In this document: positions 8,517 through 17,696 of the stretch, in pieces
How positions within the stretch are numbered: the first letter of the stretch is position 1
Layout: each line of letters begins with the position of its first letter
Source of the DNA: Halioglobus japonicus
Lineage (GTDB): Bacteria > Pseudomonadota > Gammaproteobacteria > Pseudomonadales > Halieaceae
Direction of reading: 5' to 3'
DNA length: 64,000 nucleotides
Assembly: GCF_001983995.1 (NCBI RefSeq)
Contig: NZ_CP019450.1
Span: forward strand, 1,550,001 to 1,614,000
The notes under the pieces: model-generated
Seen by the model: only the letters and a program-made list of their open reading frames with translations
Databases searched by the model: none
What the model was told of the DNA's origin: nothing
Translations under genes and position numbers: made by a program

Positions 8517-8535
8517 CCGCGGGGGCTCACCGCGG
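8517..8535 (+). promoter_or_regulatory. Hairpin in flhDC 5' leader
   Basis: CCGCGG (8517-8522), a 7-base loop, CCGCGG (8530-8535). No T run follows, so it is not a terminator. It lies between the likely promoter and flhD and could affect leader stability or regulator binding. The flhDC leader is a known control point in enterobacteria; its role here is inference. Confidence 0.4.
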
Positions 8536-8600
8536 TTGCCAAATAGTTTCCATACTCGCACGCGTAGTTTTCGGCTGCGCGATCAAGGATAGACGCGGCT

Positions 8601-8921
8601 ATGATTAACAGAGACACGCTTGATGAAATTCAGGAGATGAACATGACATATCTTCTTCTGGCCAAGCAGCTCCTCAGCGATGATCGCGCTGCGGCTATAT
8701 TTCGTTTAGGCATTTCTGAAGATGTGGCTGACTATATTCAATCTCTCCCGTCTCGCAAGCTGGTTCAGATCGCCAGAAGTAGCCAGGTGATCTGCGCTCT
8801 GCGTTTCTCTGAGGTTAGAGAGTTGGAAGTAACGCTGGCCACCCGGCGTGATCACATTGAAACACCCAGTCACCAGGCCATTCTGCTGGCCTCTAAGCTA
8901 GCGAATGCAGTGGAACAGTGA
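8601..8921 (+). CDS. flhD: Flagellar master regulator subunit FlhD
   Basis: 106 residues. It follows FlhD throughout: DEIQEMNMTYLLLAKQLLSD, AAIFRLGISEDVADYI and the single Cys in SQVICALRF that corresponds to the FlhD dimer-linking Cys. FlhD with FlhC forms the heterohexameric class I activator of flagellar operons. An AAGGA ribosome site (ATCAAGGATAGACG) precedes ATG. flhC follows by 27 bases. The upstream 220 bases hold a candidate extended -10 promoter and a GC-rich hairpin in the leader. Confidence 0.95.
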   Translation: MINRDTLDEIQEMNMTYLLLAKQLLSDDRAAAIFRLGISEDVADYIQSLPSRKLVQIARSSQVICALRFSEVRELEVTLATRRDHIETPSHQAILLASKLANAVEQ

Positions 8922-8948
8922 GGGTTTCAATCATTACGGAGCGATGCA

Positions 8949-9470
8949 ATGACGACTCGTAATATTGTCGAGGAGTCACGGCAGGTTCAGCTCTGTATTG
9001 ACCTCATTGAATTGGGGGCGCGCCTGCAGGTTTTGGAGGTGGAAACTGATCTGAGTCGCGGTAGACTGCTTAAGTTATATAAAGAAGTCAGGGGTGAGTC
9101 ACCGCCGCGTGGGATGCTGCCTTACTCCATCGATTGGTTCCTGACTTGGATGCCGAATATCCATTCATCACTGTTCTACAATATTTACCGGGCGCTGTCG
9201 CAGGGGCCCGGTAGCGAGCGCATCAATAACTTTATTGGCGCCTACTCGCTCTACAAAGAGCAGCTCTTACTAGATGAGATGGAACCAGTGCTTACACTAA
9301 CGCGGGCCTGGACTTTGCTGCGCTTCTGCGAAAGTGGCGTGCTGGACACCTGCTGCTGTGAGAAGTGTGGTGTGGATTTTGTGCGACACCCCCAGGATCT
9401 GCATACCGGATTTGTCTGTGGTATATGCCAGCCGCCATCCCGCGCCGGTAAAACGCTGGATCGTTCCTGA
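8949..9470 (+). CDS. flhC: Flagellar master regulator subunit FlhC
   Basis: 173 residues. FlhC hallmarks are seen: RQVQLCIDLIELGARLQVLE, the SIDWFLTWMPNIHSSLFYNI segment, and the four-cysteine zinc site near the C-terminus (CCCEKCG at about residue 137 and CGIC at about 158). FlhC supplies most DNA contacts of the FlhD4C2 activator. It is co-transcribed with flhD. It ends 3 bases before the convergent GGDEF-EAL gene. Confidence 0.95.
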   Translation: MTTRNIVEESRQVQLCIDLIELGARLQVLEVETDLSRGRLLKLYKEVRGESPPRGMLPYSIDWFLTWMPNIHSSLFYNIYRALSQGPGSERINNFIGAYSLYKEQLLLDEMEPVLTLTRAWTLLRFCESGVLDTCCCEKCGVDFVRHPQDLHTGFVCGICQPPSRAGKTLDRS

Positions 9471-9473
9471 CCG

Positions 9474-11855
9474 CTATTTTTGTCCGGCCTGGTCGAGCCA
9501 ATAGACGTTGCTCGATTCTTGCTGTAGCAGCGGTTGTTCGAATGCCCTCAACCATTCCAGCAGGCTATCTGCCGCAATCGGTTTTTGAATGCCGTAGCCC
9601 TGACCGAGCTCGCAGCCCATGTCGAGAAGCATCTTGGCGTGTTCGTCAGTTTCGACACCCTCTGCGACAACAGTGTGATGCAGCTTGCACGCCATACTGA
9701 TTATTGCCTTTACGAGATGCCGGCTCTCCGTCGATGACAGGATGTCGATGATAAACGACTTGTCTATCTTAAGTGTATCTGCCGGAATGCGCTTCAGATA
9801 GGTTAGTGAAGAGTAGCCGGTGCCGAAGTCATCCAGAGCGACAGTAATACCCATATTCTGAACTTCGCGCACGATACTACAGGCTCTTTCTATATCCGTC
9901 AGAGCTGCTGATTCCAGAATCTCTATTTCGAGCAAAGCGGGGCTGACCCTAGGGTGACGCGCCAGAAGCGCTTCCAGATCGCTCACAAAGTGATCACTCT
10001 GAATGTAGCCTGCATCGATATTGACGCTGATCTGCAATGGATAGCCATGCCGGGAGAATCGCTCAATCTGTAGCATGACCGCTTCCATGACCCATCGATC
10101 TACTTCAATAGCTTGATCTGTGCCACTGACCAGGGGCAGGAACTGATCCGGGAAAACCAGACCGTCCTCAGGATGCTCCCATCGCAGCAGTGCCTCCGCG
10201 CCTAGCACCTGGCCGCTTCGCATATTGACGAGTGGTTGTAGGTGAATACATAGCTCATTGTTTTCTAGTGCGTATCTAAGACGCTCCAATCGGCGTCGAT
10301 TACCATCCTCGATGCGGTGGCGCTCCGCATCGAACAATTCGATGCGATCGCGCCCCTTGTCTTTGGCTTGGTACATAGCTTGGTGAGCGTGCCGCACCAG
10401 TACCTCGCCGCTGACGTCGGCGGAAGGGTAGAACGAAGCGCCGATGCTGGCTGTGAGGTAGATTTTATGTCGATTGCTTAGCTGATAGGTGCCGCGAATC
10501 GACATCAGCAGGCGTTTACCGTAGGCCATGACCATTTCCGGGCTTTCGACGCCAGCTAGTACAAGGGCGAATTCATCCCCACCAAGCCTCGCTATGTAGT
10601 CAATCGTTCGCGACTGTGAGCGAAGCCGGTTGGCCACTGCGATCAGTAGTTCGTCGCTAATGGTCTTGCCGAATCGTTCGTGGACACCCTGGTAGCAATC
10701 CAGGTCGATGTAGCAAACTGCTAGGTGACGGTTGAACACGTTGGCGCGCGCGAGGTTAGAGCGTAGATGGGCAAGAATGCCCTCGCGGTTACCCAGTCCG
10801 GTGAGGGAATCTGTATCAGATTCGCGGTCGATCGCCGCGGCTTCTGGGGCGCGACATGCAAGATCGGAGAGTAACGCGATGTACCGTGCGTTTTTACCAA
10901 CGTCCGGCTCAAACTTAACGATTCTTTCCTCTGCGAGGAATACTTCACCTTCACGCGTGCGGTTCCAGGTGCGGCCGTACCAATTGTCTTTGCGCCGCAG
11001 CGCGCTGCGAATACTTGCGGCACATTTTCGGTCTTCTGGATCTGCGCGAAATCGCTGTATGGGCTGACCGAGTGCGCTGGCACGGCTGCTACCAATGAGC
11101 GAGAGAAAGGCAGGATTCACGTCTATAATGGTAAATTGCTCATCCAGAAGGACCAGTGCGTCGTGATGCTTGTCCCACATTGTCTCTGCAAACTGGATCT
11201 TCCGCTTTAAGTGATGGAGGTGGGTTATGTCTCTGGTCATTATTCTCAGTAGTTCCAAACCCTCGCGATTGGATTCCGCAGGTTCGATCTGAATATATTT
11301 CTCGTGGCCGTCTCCACAGCATATAACGAATTCCTGGGGCTCTAGCAGCGGTTCTTTCACAGCACGTTGGATTGTCGTCCAGAGTGACGTGGTATTGGAT
11401 TGTTCCAGGTTGTTGGCGAGTATGCTTGGCGAAATCCACCCTGTCCGGGTGACTCCGAGGTGCTGACGAGCCAGGCTATTTACCATGAAGCCATCGACAT
11501 CGCTATCATAGAAGATCACGCCAATTCCTGCAGTTTTCAGGCAAGGGTCATCGAGCAGTGCTGCTTTCGTGGTGGTAGATGCGTCGCCCGGATGGCCATC
11601 CAGTGGCAGGATTACCGGCAACGAATTGCCCAACAGGGTAGCGCCAAGCAGCAGAATCGCCAGAACAGGCAGGCTGATGGCCGGTGAATTGATAAGACCT
11701 GAGGTCGCCAGGTATATGGCACTAAATCCACCAATCATCAGTAGCAGGGCGGCGAGTGATACTCTAAGACTGCCGCTAACCCCATGATTCAGCCGGGCTA
11801 TTTGCTGCGCTGTGGGTCGGCTTTTCGGCCCTTTATCAGAACTTGACTGGCTCAC
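9474..11855 (-). CDS. Membrane-anchored PAS-GGDEF-EAL cyclic-di-GMP enzyme
   Basis: 793 residues. Two membrane helices lie at about residues 28-50 and 60-80, then PAS-like regions, then a GGDEF domain with intact RLGGDEF and an upstream RTID inhibitory I-site, then an EAL domain with EALLRW, SVNI, LEIEILES, DDFGTGYSSL and AEGVE motifs. Both catalytic sets look complete, so it may make and/or break cyclic-di-GMP at the inner membrane. It sits between flhC (convergent) and motA (divergent), interrupting the flhDC-motAB synteny, which suggests a role in the switch between motile and sessile states (inference). Confidence 0.92.
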   Translation of the reverse strand: MSQSSSDKGPKSRPTAQQIARLNHGVSGSLRVSLAALLLMIGGFSAIYLATSGLINSPAISLPVLAILLLGATLLGNSLPVILPLDGHPGDASTTTKAALLDDPCLKTAGIGVIFYDSDVDGFMVNSLARQHLGVTRTGWISPSILANNLEQSNTTSLWTTIQRAVKEPLLEPQEFVICCGDGHEKYIQIEPAESNREGLELLRIMTRDITHLHHLKRKIQFAETMWDKHHDALVLLDEQFTIIDVNPAFLSLIGSSRASALGQPIQRFRADPEDRKCAASIRSALRRKDNWYGRTWNRTREGEVFLAEERIVKFEPDVGKNARYIALLSDLACRAPEAAAIDRESDTDSLTGLGNREGILAHLRSNLARANVFNRHLAVCYIDLDCYQGVHERFGKTISDELLIAVANRLRSQSRTIDYIARLGGDEFALVLAGVESPEMVMAYGKRLLMSIRGTYQLSNRHKIYLTASIGASFYPSADVSGEVLVRHAHQAMYQAKDKGRDRIELFDAERHRIEDGNRRRLERLRYALENNELCIHLQPLVNMRSGQVLGAEALLRWEHPEDGLVFPDQFLPLVSGTDQAIEVDRWVMEAVMLQIERFSRHGYPLQISVNIDAGYIQSDHFVSDLEALLARHPRVSPALLEIEILESAALTDIERACSIVREVQNMGITVALDDFGTGYSSLTYLKRIPADTLKIDKSFIIDILSSTESRHLVKAIISMACKLHHTVVAEGVETDEHAKMLLDMGCELGQGYGIQKPIAADSLLEWLRAFEQPLLQQESSNVYWLDQAGQK

Positions 11856-12070
11856 CGCTATGCTCTCTATTGTCTGTCTGCCTATAGAGATAATCGGCGG
11901 GCATCACTGCCATCTTTAACTCGTGGTGATTCTCAATCACTGTTTCCCCTACTGGTAGTTCCGGCCCCTAACAGGAAAAATAGGCGCGATATTGTCGCCT
12001 AATTGCAACATAGTTGATGCTGAATCTTGCTTACGATCACTGCGCATTCGATAGCGATGCTGCGGTGCGG

Positions 12071-12097
12071 TAAAGCTCAGCTCTAAGGTGCCGATAC
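12071..12097 (+). promoter_or_regulatory. Sigma-28 promoter of motA-motB-che operon
   Basis: TAAA (12071-12074), 15 bases, GCCGATAC (12090-12097): a near-perfect FliA promoter 38 bases before the motA start. It is the best-conserved sigma-28 site in the window. Confidence 0.9.
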
Positions 12098-12135
12098 ACT
12101 TCCGGTGTAGCTGGCCCAGGGAATGAGGACTTACC

Positions 12136-12995
12136 TTGCTGATAGCCATTGGTTTTTTAATCGTTGTCGTCTCGGTATTCGGGGGGTTTTACTGGCTGGA
12201 GGACGGCTGGGACCTTTGTTTCAGCCAGCGGAGATACTGATGATTGCTGGTGCAGCGCTGGGTGCTTTTGTCGCGTCCAATAACAGTCAGTCGATGCGCA
12301 CTACCGTGCGAGCGTTCAAGCGACTGCGGCCGGCTTCTGGATATGGTCGAGCGCTGTATATGGATTTGATGGGGCTGCTCTACGAATTGCTGACCAAGGC
12401 TCGACGGGAAGGTGCGCTGGCGATTGAAAGTGACATTGAGGATCCCTCGAACAGCGCTCTTTTTGCTGCGCATCCCGTGGCATCGGCCGACAGACTGATT
12501 ACTGATTTCATCGCCGACTATCTGCGGCTAACAGCCACAGGGAGCGTTGGCCCCGTTGAATTGGACGAGCTCATGCTGCATGAGATAGAAGTTTTCGAGC
12601 TTGAGTATGAAGTACCTGTCAGGTCGCTGCACAGAACTGCCGACGCCATGCCCGCCTTTGGCATTGTAGCTGCTGTACTAGGTGTGGTGCATGCTCTTAG
12701 TTGGGCCTCAGCCGGCCCCGATCAGTTGGGCTCGATGATTGCCCACGCGCTGGTAGGGACCTTTCTCGGTCTATTCATCGGTTATGGTTTCATTGCGCCG
12801 CTGGGCAGCCGTCTCGAGCGTCAGGGCGCGGAGGTGGTCAAGGTTTTGCAGTGCATACGTGTATGTCTGCTCGCGAATATTCATGGTTATGCGCCTCGTA
12901 TAGCAGTGGAGTTTGGTCGCAAAGCGCTATTTAGCACTGAGCGGCCCACGTTTCTTGAACTGGAAGCCCATGTTCGTGGGCAGCATGTCATATGA
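12136..12995 (+). CDS. motA: MotA stator subunit, with an apparent one-base frameshift
   Basis: The start is TTG 12136, preceded by GAGGAC at 12125-12130; from there the frame reads LLIAIGFLIVVVSVFGG, a typical MotA N-terminus and first membrane helix, but continues out of frame to a stop near 12240. The rest of MotA (LLAGGRLGPLFQPAEILMIA and onward to residue ~290, including the last two membrane helices FGIVAAVLGVVHALS and ALVGTFLGLFIGYGFI) is in another frame. One extra G in the run of six at 12181-12186 would restore a single normal-length protein. It is the proton-channel stator with MotB. The gene overlaps motB by 4 bases. It is either real inactivation, transcriptional slippage or a sequencing error. 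Confidence 0.85.
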
Positions 12996-13894
12996 GTGCG
13001 GCCTCGGCACCGTTTGTCCTGCGTCGGCAGCGAGCGCGTGATAATCACCAGGTGGGTGGATGGAAGATTGCCCTGGCAGATCTCATGACGGCCCTTATGG
13101 CCCTCTTTCTGGTGCTGTGGATACTCTCTGGAGCCAGTGACACGCAACGCCAGCAGGTCTCGGATTACTTCAACTCACCACTGAACATTCGCCCCAAAGC
13201 CCAATTGGCAATCAAAGCATCGAGCCAGGTAAATGGAGAGGGGCTGTTGCCAGGGTCACAGGGGGTCGTGCTTCCAGCTGCACAGCAGCGACCAGCCCCG
13301 GCAGCTGCAGAGCACGATGTCGAGACTTTGCGCTGGGAGTTAGACAAAGTGATGACTGCCAATCCAAAGTTGCAGCGTTTGAAGTCGCAGCTGCGAGTGG
13401 CCGCCGTGGCCGAGGGAATGAAGGTGGAGTTATCGGACTCTACCCGTGAAACGATGTTTCAGCTAGGTAGCGGTGAGTTGGAACTGGAGATGCGCGAGCT
13501 GCTAGCGGCACTCGCCCCGGTGCTGAACAAATTCCCGCAAGCCATCAGCATTACCGGGCACACTGACTCTCTCACCTACCCGGGCCAGCAGGCTGGGTAC
13601 AGCAATTGGGAGCTCTCCAGCGCACGGGCGAATGCTTCCAGGCGTCAATTAGTTTCAGCGGGTCTGGCCCCGGGAAAAGTGATACGAGTATCGGGAGTTG
13701 CCAACATGTTACCGATCAAGGACCAGCCCATTGATAGCCCGATGAACCGGCGCATCGAGATTCTCTTGTTGGATGATGTCGGTCGAACGGCGCTTATAGA
13801 CTCCAAGACACCAGAAGACCTATTCACTGGCACTTCGGATGCCACGCGACCTGAGGTAGAGGCAGATCACCATGGATCTAAGCGAATTCAGTAA
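12992..13894 (+). CDS. motB: MotB stator subunit
   Basis: 300 residues. One N-terminal membrane helix, GGWKIALADLMTALMALFLV, holds the conserved proton-binding Asp of the ADLMTxLM motif. A linker follows, then an OmpA-like peptidoglycan-binding domain with SITGHTDSLTYPG, YSNWELSSARANA and PMNRRIEILL. It anchors the MotAB stator to the cell wall and forms the ion path with MotA. The start overlaps motA by 4 bases, and the 3' end overlaps cheA by 23 bases, so the stator and chemotaxis genes are one transcript. Confidence 0.95.
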   Translation: MSAASAPFVLRRQRARDNHQVGGWKIALADLMTALMALFLVLWILSGASDTQRQQVSDYFNSPLNIRPKAQLAIKASSQVNGEGLLPGSQGVVLPAAQQRPAPAAAEHDVETLRWELDKVMTANPKLQRLKSQLRVAAVAEGMKVELSDSTRETMFQLGSGELELEMRELLAALAPVLNKFPQAISITGHTDSLTYPGQQAGYSNWELSSARANASRRQLVSAGLAPGKVIRVSGVANMLPIKDQPIDSPMNRRIEILLLDDVGRTALIDSKTPEDLFTGTSDATRPEVEADHHGSKRIQ

Positions 13895-15983
13895 ACATTT
13901 TTTTGATGAGGCCGACGAACTCCTGTCGGAAATTGAATGTTGTCTACTGAACCTGGATCTCGAACATCCAGATTCTGAAACTCTCAATGCGGTGTTTCGA
14001 GCGGCTCATTCGATTAAGGGCGGTGCGGGTACATTTGGCTTTACGGTTGTGCAGGAGACCACACACATACTGGAAAACCTACTGGATGATGCTCGTAATG
14101 GGAAGTTGATTCTGACCCGGGTTATCGTAGACCAAATTTTGGAAGCCAGAGACATGCTGAAAGATCAATTGGACGCCTACAAGAATGGCACCGCACCTGA
14201 CCAGGCGAACTTCGATGCACTTTGTCGCGCCCTCCAGAGAGTAGCAGAGGAAAACAGAACTGACTTTGGCCCGATATCTGCAGTTCAGGGTGGTTCAGCA
14301 AACCCTAATCCCTCGACTGCTGGCGAAAATAGTAGCGATTTCGAACTTTTCAACGAAGCAGAGTTGCCGTCCAGTCGCTCACCCGCACAGGTGTTGCTGG
14401 TGCAGCTGAACTCCGTGAATGAGTGTGATAGGGCACTGATAATTGAGGAGCTTGGCAATCTGGGCGACGTGCTTAGTCAATCAGGCGACGCTGAGCTTTA
14501 CGACATTATCGTGTCGACCAACGAACTCTGCGAAGATCTCGCGGCGGTGCTCAATTTCGTGATTGAGCCGGAGCAGTTAACCATTATTGTGCAAGCAACC
14601 TCCGATGCAAATGGCAGTGCAGATGTACCAATCGCGGGGCCCAAGGCAGATCACGCACAGGTTGATTCGAATGTCGATGCACAAGATAGCGCGAACAGCG
14701 AAAAGCAGGCTAAGCGCTCTTCCAGCGAGTCGACGACGATCAGGGTAGCCGTCGACAAGTTAGATCAGGTGATCAACCTGGTGGGTGAACTGATCATTAC
14801 ACAATCGATGTTGAACGAAACTGCTAATAGTCTTGAGGGCGTCACCAATAGTGAACTGCTCAATGGCATCAACTTATTGCAACGCAATGCCCGTGATCTT
14901 CAGGAAGCGGTGATGTCGATTCGTATGCTGCCCATGGACTACGTATTCAGTCGTTTTCCGAGGCTGGTTCGCGATTTTGCAGGCAAACTCGGCAAAGAGA
15001 TCAATCTGGTAACGGAAGGTGAGTCGACCGAACTCGACAAGGGCCTGACAGAACGCATTATAGATCCACTGACACACCTGGTGCGCAATAGCCTCGACCA
15101 CGGTATAGAGCTGCCGGAAGTGAGAGAGGCGGCTGGCAAGTCCAGAGAGGGTCGCCTAGTGCTCTCTGCGCAACATGAAGGCGGGAACATAGTGATCGAG
15201 GTTCGAGATGACGGGTTGGGCCTAGATCGCGACAAAATTTTGGCGAAGGCCAAGGAGAGGGGTATCGGACTGGCTGAAAATCCCTCCGATCAGGATGTGT
15301 GGCAATTGGTATTCACCCCGGGTTTCTCTACTGCAGCCGAAGTCAGTGATATTTCCGGCCGCGGTGTGGGTATGGATGTAGTGAAACGCAACATTCAGTC
15401 CATGGGAGGTTATGTAGAGATCGAGTCTGAGCGAGGCAAGGGTACAACCACGCGAATTGTCCTGCCGCTGACGTTGGCGATTCTTGACGGCATGTTGGTG
15501 CGTGGTGGTAGCGAAATCTATATTCTGCCAGTGAGCTCCATTATCGAATCGCTTCAGTTGCAGGATGAGAACCTATCCTCCTTGCCAGGCAACATACCCA
15601 TGCTGCGTGTGCGAGAGGAATACTATCCCGTGGTGGCTATCTATGATGCGATGGGTTTGCAGGATACGCGCGAGGAGCGAGACAGCGACGAGCGCAAAAC
15701 TGCAGTCATGCTACAGGCGGGCTCGTTGAAGTATGTGCTACTGGTTGATGAACTGATAGGTCAGCAACAGGTCGTCGTCAAAAATCTCGAAGATAATTAT
15801 GGAAGGGTGGAGGGTGTTTCAGCGGCCACCATCCTCGGTGACGGTAGCGTGGCACTGATTCTGGATATTGGTGATCTGTACAGGCTAGGCCAGGAATCGC
15901 GGCTCAGCACGCAACGCACTGCAACCAAAAAAGTTAACCCAGCTGACTCCACAGAACAACAGGCTTTGCCTGCCGACGATTAG
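13872..15983 (+). CDS. cheA: Chemotaxis histidine kinase CheA
   Basis: 703 residues. The HPt domain is N-terminal with AAHSIKGGAG (phospho-His 46). A P2-like region lies at about 170-235; the dimerisation helices begin at RVAVDKLDQVINLVGELI; the ATPase domain has HLVRNSLDHGIE (N box), VRDDGLGLD (G1) and SGRGVGMDVV (G2); and a C-terminal CheW-like domain starts near LTLAILDGMLVRGG. It phosphorylates CheY and CheB at the receptor array. The start overlaps motB by 23 bases. A 125-base gap without a clear promoter separates it from cheY. Confidence 0.97.
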   Translation: MDLSEFSKHFFDEADELLSEIECCLLNLDLEHPDSETLNAVFRAAHSIKGGAGTFGFTVVQETTHILENLLDDARNGKLILTRVIVDQILEARDMLKDQLDAYKNGTAPDQANFDALCRALQRVAEENRTDFGPISAVQGGSANPNPSTAGENSSDFELFNEAELPSSRSPAQVLLVQLNSVNECDRALIIEELGNLGDVLSQSGDAELYDIIVSTNELCEDLAAVLNFVIEPEQLTIIVQATSDANGSADVPIAGPKADHAQVDSNVDAQDSANSEKQAKRSSSESTTIRVAVDKLDQVINLVGELIITQSMLNETANSLEGVTNSELLNGINLLQRNARDLQEAVMSIRMLPMDYVFSRFPRLVRDFAGKLGKEINLVTEGESTELDKGLTERIIDPLTHLVRNSLDHGIELPEVREAAGKSREGRLVLSAQHEGGNIVIEVRDDGLGLDRDKILAKAKERGIGLAENPSDQDVWQLVFTPGFSTAAEVSDISGRGVGMDVVKRNIQSMGGYVEIESERGKGTTTRIVLPLTLAILDGMLVRGGSEIYILPVSSIIESLQLQDENLSSLPGNIPMLRVREEYYPVVAIYDAMGLQDTREERDSDERKTAVMLQAGSLKYVLLVDELIGQQQVVVKNLEDNYGRVEGVSAATILGDGSVALILDIGDLYRLGQESRLSTQRTATKKVNPADSTEQQALPADD

Positions 15984-16108
15984 TGCAAGCTAGGGTTGTA
16001 AATGCCAGTTTTTTGTAGCGCTATTCAAGCATTCGGCTCGTAGGGGGCCTGTTAGTTTATTCGCTGCGCCGTGCAGAAGCCGGCGTGCCATCTTGACGGA
16101 GGAATCTG

Positions 16109-16495
16109 GTGAACAAAGATATCAGCATACTGGTTGTGGACGACTTTCCTACCATGCGCCGCATCGTGCGCAGCCTGCTGAAGGAGCTCGGGTTCAATAA
16201 CGTGGAAGAGGCAGAGGATGGACGTGAAGGGTTAAACAAGCTTCGTGCAGGGGGATTCGACTTTGTAGTCTCTGATTGGAATATGCCGAACCTTGATGGC
16301 CTGGAAATGCTCAAGCAGATTCGCTCCGATGACGCGATGAAAGAGCTGCCGGTGCTCATGGTGACCGCTGAGGCGAAAAAAGAGAACATTATTGCTGCAG
16401 CTCAGGCCGGTGCAAGCGGCTATGTGGTTAAGCCCTTCACGGCTGCGACTTTGGAAGGCAAGTTGAATAAAATTTTCGAGAAGATGGCAGTCTGA
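16109..16495 (+). CDS. cheY: Chemotaxis response regulator CheY
   Basis: 128 residues from GTG with an ACGGAGGA ribosome site. It has [17 protein letters not shown] with the acidic pair, phospho-acceptor Asp in [14 protein letters not shown], Thr in [12 protein letters not shown] and Lys in [14 protein letters not shown], very close to enterobacterial CheY. It binds FliM when phosphorylated and switches rotation. Its stop overlaps the cheZ start by one base (TGATG), the usual cheYZ coupling. Confidence 0.97.
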   Translation: MNKDISILVVDDFPTMRRIVRSLLKELGFNNVEEAEDGREGLNKLRAGGFDFVVSDWNMPNLDGLEMLKQIRSDDAMKELPVLMVTAEAKKENIIAAAQAGASGYVVKPFTAATLEGKLNKIFEKMAV

Positions 16496-17214
16496 TGGAG
16501 AACAGTCAGGCCAATATCTCTGCGCCGGAGCCACAACAAACGTTGATACTTGAGGCTACTGAGTCCGACGAAATGCTCGGCCGCATTGGCACGGTGGTGC
16601 GCTCTCTGCGCGAAAGCATGAAGGCGATGGGCCTTGATCGTGCTGTCGAGAGGGCAGCTGAAATGATCCCGGATGCGCGGGATCGCCTCACCTATATTTC
16701 GACCATGACAGAACAAGCGGCAGAGCGCGCTTTGAATGCCGTGGACAGAGCCCAGCCCATACAGGATGGATTGAATCAACAGTCGCGTGACCTGGCAGAG
16801 CGTTGGGCGCATTGGAGCGCCACCCAGATAGAGTATGAAGAGGTCAAGTCACTGGTCCTTGAAACCCGGGTGTTCCTCGAAGACATACCTGAGCAGACCC
16901 GCGAGACCAACAAGGAACTGCTGGAAATTACCATGGCGCAAGACTTTCAGGACCTAACCGGCCAGGTCATTAAGAAACTCATGGAAGTGGTGATCGATGT
17001 GGAACATCAGCTGCTCGATCTGCTGGTTGATGGACTTTACCCCGAGCAGGATCGGGACGAGGTACGGCGTCGCATCTACTCTCAATTCCAGGAAGCGGAT
17101 TCGGAATCAAAAGATGGCTCGCTGCTGAACGGGCCTCAGATAGATCCCGCTGGCGATGAAGTAGTCAGTGGCCAGGATCAGGTAGATGACCTCCTGGATC
17201 AACTCGGTTTATGA
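16495..17214 (+). CDS. cheZ: CheY-P phosphatase CheZ
   Basis: 239 residues. The long four-helix bundle contains the catalytic segment AQDFQDLTGQVIKKLMEVV, where Asp and Gln dephosphorylate CheY-P. An acidic linker follows, and the C-terminus DQVDDLLDQLGL is the CheY-binding tail. It removes the CheY signal in the cytoplasm or at CheA. Translationally coupled to cheY by a TGATG overlap. Confidence 0.96.
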   Translation: MENSQANISAPEPQQTLILEATESDEMLGRIGTVVRSLRESMKAMGLDRAVERAAEMIPDARDRLTYISTMTEQAAERALNAVDRAQPIQDGLNQQSRDLAERWAHWSATQIEYEEVKSLVLETRVFLEDIPEQTRETNKELLEITMAQDFQDLTGQVIKKLMEVVIDVEHQLLDLLVDGLYPEQDRDEVRRRIYSQFQEADSESKDGSLLNGPQIDPAGDEVVSGQDQVDDLLDQLGL

Positions 17215-17238
17215 AGGTTGCCCACTGAGGAAATGCCC

Positions 17239-17601
17239 ATGGCAAAAATCATGGTTGTAGATGATTCGGCGACATTGCGTCACATGGTGGTGCACGTGCT
17301 ACGAGAGGCGGGGCATGAAATATCGCAGGCGGAATCCGCTGAGCAGGCGCTCAGTCGGATCGAGAGTTTTGCTCCGGAGCTTGTGCTAACCGATCTCTAC
17401 ATGTGTGGGCTTGATGGTATCGAGTTGGCGCGTGAGATCAGAACAATACCCGGTTATCGCGACACACCCATTCTGGTATTGAGTACCGATTCAAGTATGG
17501 CAGTAAAGCAACGGGGCAAGGCGAACGGTGTCAATGGTTGGATTGCCAAACCCTTCGACCCCGAGATTTTGCAAGGCGTAGTGCAGAAGGTGTTGCACTG
17601 A
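17239..17601 (+). CDS. Second CheY-like single-domain receiver
   Basis: About 120 residues from ATG 17239, chosen because GAGGA at 17225-17229 is correctly spaced. KIMVVDDSATLRHMVVHVL, Asp in LVLTDLYMCGLDGIELA, Ser in LVLSTDSS and Lys in WIAKPFDPEIL give a complete receiver. It is more distant from E. coli CheY than the first copy. Placed after cheZ and before cheW, it may act as a phosphate sink or adaptor-linked regulator of the array (inference). Confidence 0.9.
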   Translation: MAKIMVVDDSATLRHMVVHVLREAGHEISQAESAEQALSRIESFAPELVLTDLYMCGLDGIELAREIRTIPGYRDTPILVLSTDSSMAVKQRGKANGVNGWIAKPFDPEILQGVVQKVLH

Positions 17602-17624
17602 TAGAAAGCAGACGATGCCGAAGA

Positions 17625-17651
17625 TGAAGACATTCGCGCATTGGCCGATAG
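17625..17651 (+). promoter_or_regulatory. Sigma-28-type promoter candidate upstream of cheW
   Basis: TGAA (17625-17628), 15 bases, GCCGATAG (17644-17651), 45 bases before cheW. The -10 element is strong and the -35 has one mismatch. It would allow cheW-parA-mcp-cheRDB to be transcribed separately. Confidence 0.6.
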
Positions 17652-17696
17652 GCTTTTTGCCCGTTGGTCACCCGCTAGAGATACCGGAGTACAGTT

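Noticed and set aside
12181..12190. Programmed -1 frameshift in motA
   Set aside because: No downstream pseudoknot or proper X-XXY-YYZ heptamer in the reading phase is seen, and relatives do not use one; an error or mutation is simpler.
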